NCBI GenBank assembly: GCA_016765265.1
Contig: JAESQG010000347.1
Span: 1 to 6,080 of the forward strand
Length of the DNA: 6,080 nt
Reading direction: 5' to 3'
DNA from: Pseudomonadales bacterium
Lineage (GTDB): Bacteria > Pseudomonadota > Gammaproteobacteria > Pseudomonadales > DC-out160
The translations under genes were made by a program, and so were the position numbers. The first letter of the stretch is position 1. Every line of letters begins with the position of its first letter. This document shows positions 1 through 4,580 of the stretch, in pieces. The notes beneath the pieces were generated by a model. That model ran no database searches. It was not told the origin of the DNA and saw only the letters and a list, made by a program, of their open reading frames with translations.

Positions 1-1
1 T

Positions 2-457
2 GCGGTCAGTGCTGATTTAGTTACCGCTCGAGCACACACTGCCGCCCGTGCTATTGGTTTAGCGCAAGTGGCGCTGGAAGATGCTACGGCATACGCGCAG
101 GAGCGCGAGCAGTTTGGACGCAGCATTGCTGACTTTCAGGTAACGCGTTTTAAACTTGCCAAGATGGCCACTGAAATTGAAGCGGCCCGGCAGCTCAATT
201 ACCATGTGTGCGCCCAGGTAGATACTGGACAACGTTGTGATAAAGAAGCCGGTATGTCAAAATATTTTGCATCAGAGATGGCGGAGCGAGTGACTAGCGA
301 GGCACTGCAGATATTCGGTGGGGCGGGTTACACCAAACTGCATTCGGTGGAACGATATTGGCGTGATGCGCGACTCACAAAAATATTTGAAGGCACCTCT
401 GAAATTCAACTGCGCATCATTTCCGACCATATATTGGGGAAGAGTAAATTTCAATAA
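2..457 (+). CDS. acyl-CoA dehydrogenase, C-terminal part (5' partial)
   Basis: This is the last ~151 residues of an FAD-dependent acyl-CoA dehydrogenase, the enzyme that oxidises acyl-CoA to trans-2-enoyl-CoA in fatty-acid or related acyl-CoA breakdown. The reading frame is open from base 2, so the gene begins outside the window; the in-frame GTG at 68 is an internal valine codon, not a start. Family hallmarks are visible in order: an AARAIGLAQVALEDA helix, YAQEREQFGRSIADFQ, the helical stretch around FKLAKMATEIEAARQL, EALQIFGGAGY, then VERYWRDARLTKIFEGTSEIQ. In characterised short- and medium-chain members the Glu of the EGT motif is the catalytic base, and it is present here. The C-terminus is normal and ends shortly after the last helix. 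The gene is visibly richer in G+C than the rest of the window. It converges with the phosphoesterase gene. The acyl chain specificity cannot be read from this fragment. Confidence 0.95.
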   Translation, partial: AVSADLVTARAHTAARAIGLAQVALEDATAYAQEREQFGRSIADFQVTRFKLAKMATEIEAARQLNYHVCAQVDTGQRCDKEAGMSKYFASEMAERVTSEALQIFGGAGYTKLHSVERYWRDARLTKIFEGTSEIQLRIISDHILGKSKFQ

Positions 458-470
458 AGAGGTCTTAAAG

Positions 471-1559
471 TTATACTTTAGAATAAAGATTAATAAGGGT
501 AACTTCATTGTGTGAGCCTATCCTCATTATGGGTCCCCAGGTACCTGTGCCAGGGGAAACGTAGAGATGACTTTTGCCCTCTGAATAGAGTCCGACGATG
601 CGTTTGAAGGCGCGTTTGACTAAGAAGTTAAAGGGAATAATCTGGCCATTGTGGGTGTGACCACAAAGCATCAGATCAATACCAACACTTGCAGCATGAG
701 TAAACCCATCGGGTCGATGGTACATTAGGATTTGGTACAGTTCTGGATTTCTCTCAATGAGTGGTAGCTCCTTTGCTACTTTGGCTTTGCTTTCTGCATC
801 GTCAATTCCAATGAGTTCTAATTCTTTCCACTGGCAGGACTCGTTACGTAGAATCTGAAACCCTGCTTGACTTAGAATATTTAAAGCGGCGTCTAAATCG
901 ATATATCGTTCGTGATTTCCGATAACAAAATAGATTGGGCATTGGATTTGTTGCAGTGATAAGAGGTCCTCTAGGGTGAGGCCGTTTAAATCAACAAAAT
1001 CGCCGGTGATTAGCAATAGCTCCGGTTTCAGCTTTGCGACTTCTCCTGCAATAGGGCGTAGAAATGCGGGGTGGCGCGAGCCAATATGGACGTCACTAAT
1101 TTGCACCAATCGATAATTATTATTTAATTTGTTTGAGTATAGGGAGATCTCTTTTACCTTTAGTCTCATGGCATTGATGATGCCGTAAGTTGAGATTAAT
1201 GCCGTTAAAATCCAAGAGGTTTGTATCATTACGGCGGTGGGATATTGCGGTAGAAGTAGGCCGGCTAATAGAGTCACGCTGCGGATACAGAGGTATACAA
1301 AACAGACCCCTAGACTAGTCATGGCTATACGAGCCAGGTTCTCCGTGATGGGATGATGCCAATACTCAACGCTTAAGCGGCCCATTAGCGGGCTGAAAGC
1401 GATCAGAATCATTAGAATAGTGGGTATGGAATAGATAGCGTCTTGGAATTCCAGCACCGGGATAAAAAATATCAGATAATAAAATAGCGCTACTAGGCTC
1501 AGAATAGAAAGGGTTCGAAACGGCTTTTTTCGCAGAGCTTGCGCGATTGGATTTGCCAT
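471..1559 (-). CDS. membrane-anchored calcineurin-like metallophosphoesterase (YkuE/YaeI-like)
   Basis: A 362-residue protein with two parts. Residues ~17-131 carry about four hydrophobic segments (roughly 17-37, 42-60, 76-103, 109-131), which should place it in the inner membrane. Residues ~150-357 are a calcineurin-like phosphoesterase domain with a complete two-metal site: SDVHIG (Asp156, His158), GDFVD (Asp187), GNHE (Asn215, His216), the His of YHRP (His281), and GHTHNGQ (His301, His303). The C-terminal SPGTGTWGP stretch is typical of this family. Some relatives hydrolyse lipid-linked phosphates such as UDP-diacylglucosamine or act on the cell envelope, but the substrate here is unknown. 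The ATG at 1559 is preceded by a modest purine-rich AGAGAA about 12 bases upstream; no better start is apparent in this frame. It lies 137 bases downstream of bluB on the same strand, so read-through is possible, and its 3' end nearly abuts the acyl-CoA dehydrogenase gene. Confidence 0.93.
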   Translation of the reverse strand: MANPIAQALRKKPFRTLSILSLVALFYYLIFFIPVLEFQDAIYSIPTILMILIAFSPLMGRLSVEYWHHPITENLARIAMTSLGVCFVYLCIRSVTLLAGLLLPQYPTAVMIQTSWILTALISTYGIINAMRLKVKEISLYSNKLNNNYRLVQISDVHIGSRHPAFLRPIAGEVAKLKPELLLITGDFVDLNGLTLEDLLSLQQIQCPIYFVIGNHERYIDLDAALNILSQAGFQILRNESCQWKELELIGIDDAESKAKVAKELPLIERNPELYQILMYHRPDGFTHAASVGIDLMLCGHTHNGQIIPFNFLVKRAFKRIVGLYSEGKSHLYVSPGTGTWGPIMRIGSHNEVTLINLYSKV

Positions 1560-1593
1560 AGCTTAGAGGTTTCTCTGGGTTGTGGGATAACAT

Positions 1594-1599
1594 AGTATA
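1594..1599 (-). promoter_or_regulatory. possible -10 element for the phosphoesterase gene
   Basis: Reading the minus strand, TATACT (5 of 6 matches to the sigma70 -10 consensus) lies about 35 bases before the phosphoesterase start codon, which would give a leader of about 28 bases. No good -35 hexamer sits at 17-18 bases; TTCCTG at 19 bases is the nearest. The call rests on one hexamer in AT-rich DNA and is weak. Confidence 0.25.
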
Positions 1600-1696
1600 T
1601 TAGACAAAATGTGAATGACAGGAAGAATGGTAATTGAGCAGACCCCAGAAAGTGGCGGTGTACTAATGTAATAAAACCAAATTAAAAGGCAAATAA

Positions 1697-2350
1697 TTAG
1701 AATTTATTACTCCAATAATCTGTGGAGATAAGCCCTTCTAAAGCTCTTTCCTTGGCCCAGTTCTCCTGCACTAGCATGGGTTTCTCATAAAAAATATCCA
1801 CTTGACCCAGGCATAAAATGGCGATGGGTAAGCTGTCCTTAGGCATTTTTAATAAGCTTGCGAGGGCTTGAGGGTCGAACAGTGACACCCAGCCCATGCC
1901 GATGCCTTCCACTCTAGCGGCTAGCCACATGTTTTGAATGGCACAGGATAACGAGGCCATGTCCATTTGAGGCAGTGTTCTGCGCCCGAATATATGTTTC
2001 TCTCGTTTGTCGGGCAATGCGGCAACTAAAAGTTCAGCACATTGTAATACGCCTTCGACTTTAAGTTTTAAGAATTCATCTTTTCTTTCATTTAAAGCCT
2101 TGGCAGTTTCCTCCCTCTCTTTGTCAACAATCTTCGAAATTTCAACCCGAATATTGGGGTCGGCAATTCTAATAAAGCGCCAAGGTTGCATCAAACCGAC
2201 GCTAGGCGCCATGTGTGCCGCATTCAGAATTCGGTTAAAAACGTCAACATCTACAGGCTCGTTGGTAAAATGGCGCATATCACGGCGTTCCGCCATTGCT
2301 TTGTAAACAGCTGCTTTTTCTTTATCTGTGTAGCTGTGTTTACTAGGCAT
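1697..2350 (-). CDS. bluB: 5,6-dimethylbenzimidazole synthase (BluB)
   Basis: BluB cannibalises FMNH2 in an O2-dependent reaction to give 5,6-dimethylbenzimidazole, the lower axial ligand of cobalamin. The 217-residue length fits the family. BluB-specific traits are visible: RRDMR at 22-26, whose Asp24 matches the Asp that sets BluB apart from ordinary nitroreductases (Asp32 in the Sinorhizobium enzyme, from memory); AAHMAPSVGLMQPWRF at 44-59; LKVEGVLQCAELLVA; FGRRTLPQMD at 121-130; AIQNMWLAARVEGIGMGWVS at 137-156, ending in the Ser that corresponds to the second key residue; then LCLGQVD. The start ATG at 2350 has only a weak GGAT ribosome site ahead of it. No other cobalamin genes are adjacent and no B12-box sequence is visible upstream, so regulation is not evident. 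The divergent neighbour across 409 bases is another nitroreductase-fold protein. A generic nitroreductase is the alternative, but the Asp and GWVS pattern argues against it. Confidence 0.93.
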   Translation of the reverse strand: MPSKHSYTDKEKAAVYKAMAERRDMRHFTNEPVDVDVFNRILNAAHMAPSVGLMQPWRFIRIADPNIRVEISKIVDKEREETAKALNERKDEFLKLKVEGVLQCAELLVAALPDKREKHIFGRRTLPQMDMASLSCAIQNMWLAARVEGIGMGWVSLFDPQALASLLKMPKDSLPIAILCLGQVDIFYEKPMLVQENWAKERALEGLISTDYWSNKF

Positions 2351-2428
2351 AGTGTGTTATCCGTTTTATAGAGCTTTGCAAAGTGCTTACTGATGCTGAA
2401 TGACTGATGTCGAGGCATAAGATAGGAG

Positions 2429-2479
2429 GAGCTATTTGTTACGAGCTATTTGTTACGAGCTATTTGTTACGAGCTATTT
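2429..2479. repeat. 14-bp tandem repeat array, 3.6 copies
   Basis: Three exact copies of GAGCTATTTGTTAC occupy 2429-2442, 2443-2456 and 2457-2470, followed by a 9-base partial copy (GAGCTATTT) at 2471-2479. There are no mismatches, which suggests recent expansion by slippage or selection for identity. The unit is not itself a palindrome. A 14-bp period places successive copies on different faces of the helix. The array lies about 80-130 bases upstream of bluB. It could be a clustered protein-binding site or a neutral short tandem repeat; the sequence does not decide between these. Confidence 0.97.
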
Positions 2480-2691
2480 TTTAGGGTTATTGTGGGGTGT
2501 GCCGTATCCAGTTGCTGGGGGAGGTGCTGATTTTTTAGCCATTTTTATTTGACTATAAATATAGCATTCCCGGGTAACATTCTTGCCCGTTAATTCTGTA
2601 ATGAAACCTTCAATCGAGAGGCATTATAGTGAAATGAAGTCTAGATGGAAATAATGTTCAAGGACGAATACCGTTAATCTCAAAGGCGGCC

Positions 2692-2721
2692 TTGTGGCAA
2701 TTGGGTCGAACGCGTTATATT
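2692..2721 (+). promoter_or_regulatory. candidate sigma70 promoter for the PnbA-like nitroreductase
   Basis: TTGTGG (2692-2697, 3 of 6 to consensus) and TATATT (2716-2721, 5 of 6) are separated by 18 bases. Initiation would fall near 2728, leaving a leader of about 32 bases that contains the AGGA ribosome site at 2746-2749. The -35 is weak, so an activator may be needed or the call may be wrong. Confidence 0.3.
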
Positions 2722-2759
2722 TCCGCAGCCGAAGTCATTTTAATTAGGAAATTCAAATT

Positions 2760-3461
2760 ATGGTCGTGTCGAATAATGCCAGTTCTACTGTATCCGTCAG
2801 TGACGCCGTAGATAGCCGACGAACAATACGCCAGTTCCTCGATAAGCCCGTGACCAAGGCAGATGTCGAAGATATTCTAGTAAAAGCGCAGCGAGCCCCA
2901 TCCGGTGGTAATTTACAACCCTGGAAAGTCTATGTAGTGGCGGGCGAAGCGCGGGATGAACTCGTTAATATTGTAATGGAAAAACGCAAGACTAATCCAA
3001 TAGGCGACGGTTCGGAATATGATATATACCCTCCCGAGCTAAAAGACCCCTATCGCACTCGACGTAGAATATGCGGTCAGCAGTTGTATGAAACTATCGG
3101 GATTGGACGAGAAGATCGTACCGCAAAATTTGCGCAGTTAGAAAGAAATTTCTCTTTTTTCGGCGCACCGGTTGGACTGTTTTTTACAATAGACAGACAA
3201 ATGGGGTTGGGTCAATGGGCTGACATGGGTATGTTTATGCAAAATGTCATGTTGTTGGCCATAGAAAAAGGTCTGGCCACTTGTCCGCAAGAAGCTTGGG
3301 CTGTCTGGTACAAAACCATTTCGGATTATGTCGCAATCCCAGATGAAGAAATGCTGTTTTGCGGTATGGGCCTGGGATATGCAGATCCTTCCGCTCAAGT
3401 GAATACCTTTGTTACGGAAAGAGGCGGGTTGGAAGAATTTGCAGTGTTGAAAGGTTTTTAA
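2760..3461 (+). CDS. nitroreductase family protein (PnbA-like)
   Basis: A 233-residue FMN-dependent oxidoreductase of the nitroreductase superfamily. Enzymes of this type use NAD(P)H to reduce nitroaromatics, quinones or related electron-poor compounds; the physiological substrate here is unknown. Visible motifs are SRRTIRQF at 19-26 (phosphate-binding Arg pair; Thr where BluB has Asp), RAPSGGNLQPWKVYVV at 45-60 (FMN contacts), the subgroup stretch YPPELKDPYRTRRR at 90-103, GIGREDR at 114-120, RNFSFFGAPVGLFF at 129-142, GQWADMGMFMQNVMLLA at 151-167, TCPQEAW at 174-180, and the C-terminal GMGLGYAD at 202-209. This set matches the subgroup that includes 4-nitrobenzoate reductase. The ATG at 2760 has AGGA ten bases upstream. 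The gene diverges from bluB. A NUDIX gene follows after ~97 bases on the same strand, but with its own candidate promoter. Confidence 0.92.
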   Translation: MVVSNNASSTVSVSDAVDSRRTIRQFLDKPVTKADVEDILVKAQRAPSGGNLQPWKVYVVAGEARDELVNIVMEKRKTNPIGDGSEYDIYPPELKDPYRTRRRICGQQLYETIGIGREDRTAKFAQLERNFSFFGAPVGLFFTIDRQMGLGQWADMGMFMQNVMLLAIEKGLATCPQEAWAVWYKTISDYVAIPDEEMLFCGMGLGYADPSAQVNTFVTERGGLEEFAVLKGF

Positions 3462-3477
3462 GGAGTAATTTAATACC

Positions 3478-3507
3478 TTGCATAGGATTTGTAGCCAGCT
3501 TTATAAG
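3478..3507 (+). promoter_or_regulatory. candidate sigma70 promoter for the NUDIX gene
   Basis: TTGCAT (3478-3483, 3 of 6) and TATAAG (3502-3507, 5 of 6) lie 18 bases apart in the gap after the nitroreductase. A start near 3514 would give a leader of about 45 bases with the AAGGA ribosome site. Between them is only a weak 5-bp inverted repeat (AGTGT at 3520, ACACT at 3537). Confidence 0.3.
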
Positions 3508-3558
3508 TGAATAGATAAAAGTGTATCGATCTTAAAACACTGAGATTAAGGAATGTTT

Positions 3559-4044
3559 ATGAAATTTTGTCCGCAATGTAAAAGTGATATTAATGAAGAT
3601 GAGCTGGATGGAGCCGTGAGGCTGATCTGTAGTAGCACCCAATGTGATTATATCTATTGGAATAATCCGATTCCTGTGATTGCCGGAATTGTCGAATTGG
3701 ATGGCAAGTTTGTAATGGCCCACAACGTGACTTGGCCAAAAGGAATGTTTTCCGTTATTACCGGTTTCTTGGAGCAGAGAGAAGATCCAGCGGAGTGCAT
3801 TGTGAGAGAGACTAAGGAAGAGCTGGGGCTTGATGTTTATGAGCAAAAGTTGGTGGGAGTCTATGGCTTTGATCGGATGAATCAAGTGATTATCGCCTAT
3901 CATGTAAAAGCTAAGGGAAAGATAGTGCTAAACGAGGAGTTGGATGACTACAAGCTGGTTGAGTTAAACGAACTAAAACCTTGGCCATTTGGGACTGGTT
4001 TAGCGATAAAAGATTTTTTGATTATGAATAATGTAGAGGTGTAG
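3559..4044 (+). CDS. NUDIX hydrolase with N-terminal zinc ribbon
   Basis: A 161-residue NUDIX hydrolase, which cleaves a nucleoside diphosphate linked to another moiety using Mg2+ or Mn2+. Numbering from the chosen start, Cys4/Cys7 (FCPQC) and Cys24/Cys29 (CSSTQC) form a probable zinc ribbon, followed by the NNPIPV segment at 35-40 that leads into the NUDIX fold. The NUDIX box at 69-91 fits G-x5-E-x7-RE-U-x-EE-x-G-U, with Gly69, Glu75, Arg83-Glu84, Glu87-Glu88 and Gly90; only the first hydrophobic position is Thr85. The order resembles a shortened NudC-like arrangement, but the C-terminal part is too short to claim NADH pyrophosphatase, so the substrate is open. Start choice: an ATG also occurs at 3553, directly against AAGGA (3548-3552) with no spacing, whereas the ATG at 3559 lies six bases after it and gives the usual short N-terminus before the first Cys pair. 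Confidence 0.9.
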   Translation: MKFCPQCKSDINEDELDGAVRLICSSTQCDYIYWNNPIPVIAGIVELDGKFVMAHNVTWPKGMFSVITGFLEQREDPAECIVRETKEELGLDVYEQKLVGVYGFDRMNQVIIAYHVKAKGKIVLNEELDDYKLVELNELKPWPFGTGLAIKDFLIMNNVEV

Positions 4045-4047
4045 GTT

Positions 4048-4076
4048 TTGAGCCTTATTGCAACATAAATTCTAAT
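4048..4076 (+). promoter_or_regulatory. candidate sigma70 promoter upstream of the DUF3301 gene
   Basis: TTGAGC (4048-4053, 4 of 6) and TCTAAT (4071-4076, 5 of 6) are separated by exactly 17 bases, starting just three bases after the NUDIX stop codon. Transcription from here would begin near 4083 and pass through the 12-bp inverted repeat before reaching the DUF3301 start. It is the best-scoring promoter by eye in the window, though still only a consensus match. Confidence 0.4.
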
Positions 4077-4104
4077 CGTTTGACTGTCTATCAACGCAAC
4101 TTTA

Positions 4105-4144
4105 CCAGTAAAAAGTAGTAGGCTTGAATCTCACTTTTTACTGG
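4105..4144 (+). terminator. perfect 12-bp inverted repeat, possible terminator or leader hairpin
   Basis: CCAGTAAAAAGT (4105-4116) and ACTTTTTACTGG (4133-4144) are exact reverse complements around a 16-base loop. The downstream flank ACCTTTTCCTTT is T-rich but not a clean T run, and the stem is AT-rich, so intrinsic termination would be weak. It could end the NUDIX transcript. It also lies between a candidate promoter at 4048-4076 and the DUF3301 gene, so it could act as a leader structure. The loop is AGTAGGCTTGAATCTC. Confidence 0.4.
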
Positions 4145-4153
4145 ACCTTTTCC

Positions 4154-4180
4154 TTTAGTGGATCTATTCATTTAGTGGAT
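4154..4180 (+). repeat. 10-bp direct repeat before the DUF3301 gene
   Basis: TTTAGTGGAT occurs exactly at 4154-4163 and again at 4171-4180, a 17-base period. The second copy supplies the GTGGAT sequence that acts as the probable ribosome site for the ATG at 4188. Two 10-base copies this close are unlikely by chance, but a function is not shown. Confidence 0.8.
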
Positions 4181-4187
4181 AATGGCC

Positions 4188-4523
4188 ATGCAGTTGAACG
4201 ATCTCTTCCTACTTCTTATCATGGGCGCTGGCGGCGCCTATTGGTGGTATGCCTCCAAGAATCAAGAAATTGCTATTACCGAAGCGAGGCGACTTTGTGG
4301 CATCGATGGCCTTCAACTTTTAGATCATACTGTGGAACAAAAAAAGTTAGGATTGAGCCGTAACAAGTTTGGCAGCGTCTGTTTTCTTAGACAATATACA
4401 TTTGAATTTACAACTACAGGTGAACAACGATACCAAGGGCGAATTACCATTTCTTCAGGGAAAATTTTAAAGTCTGACTTGGACGCATATCGAGTATATG
4501 TTGAGGATATCCCTGACCCTTGA
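4188..4523 (+). CDS. DUF3301 domain-containing small membrane-anchored protein
   Basis: A 111-residue protein matching the DUF3301 pattern as I know it: an N-terminal membrane segment (residues ~3-22, LNDLFLLL through AYWWY), then an EAxxxC stretch (Glu32, Cys37), the conserved GLQLLDHTVE at 41-50, LGLSRNKFG, FLRQYTFEFTTTGEQRYQGRITI, and a short C-terminal tail. The function of the family is unknown. Topology would be a single anchor with the remainder most likely cytoplasmic, by inference from the positively charged residues after the segment. Start choice: ATG codons lie at 4182 and 4188. The GGA of GTGGAT ends two bases before the first but eight before the second, and the family usually begins with a short Met-x-Leu-x-Asp-Leu, so 4188 is preferred; starting at 4182 would add only Met-Ala. 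The gene converges with the histidine kinase across 57 bases that hold no strong terminator. Confidence 0.85.
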   Translation: MQLNDLFLLLIMGAGGAYWWYASKNQEIAITEARRLCGIDGLQLLDHTVEQKKLGLSRNKFGSVCFLRQYTFEFTTTGEQRYQGRITISSGKILKSDLDAYRVYVEDIPDP

Positions 4524-4580
4524 TATAAAGAATAATAAGTCAGTTACACGCAGTGTGGAGTAGCTCTAGCGAAAAGCATT

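Larger units (their letters stand above)
2351..2759. other. 409-base divergent intergenic region between bluB and the PnbA-like gene
   Basis: This gap must hold control sequences for two divergent genes. It contains the 14-bp tandem array (2429-2479), a perfect 10-bp palindrome CTTTGCAAAG at 2374-2383 some 24 bases upstream of the bluB start, a small CCAG-TTG-CTGG inverted repeat at 2508-2518, and a candidate promoter for the rightward gene at 2692-2721. A possible TTG-started 38-codon ORF with an AGGAGG ahead of it runs 2436-2552; I leave it as a finding, not a gene. I saw no cobalamin riboswitch core (no GCCACTG or its complement), no tRNA and no clear terminator. A 17-codon ATG ORF at 2601 has no ribosome site and is not called. 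Confidence 0.8.

Noticed and set aside
474..488. TAAAG-TTATA-CTTTA type inverted repeat at the junction of the convergent acyl-CoA dehydrogenase and phosphoesterase genes.
   Set aside because: Only about five AT base pairs, partly inside the phosphoesterase coding end, and no T run; not a credible terminator.
535..557. TCCCC...GGGGA inverted match around a GGTACC palindrome.
   Set aside because: It encodes the conserved SPGTGTWGP stretch of the phosphoesterase, so the pattern is explained by coding.
2007..2306. Open frame of 99 codons on the + strand across bluB.
   Set aside because: It is antisense to a well-supported BluB gene, has low-complexity Ser/Lys/Ile composition and no recognisable motif.
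2601..2654. 17-codon ATG ORF in the divergent intergenic region.
   Set aside because: No ribosome site ahead of it, no notable composition and very short.
4124..4363. 79-codon + strand frame overlapping the DUF3301 gene start.
   Set aside because: It overlaps the DUF3301 coding region in another frame; the DUF3301 frame has a family match and a ribosome site, this one has neither.
4546..4556. ACAC-GCA-GTGT mini hairpin between the convergent DUF3301 and kinase genes.
   Set aside because: Four-base stem with no T tract on either side; too weak to call a terminator.
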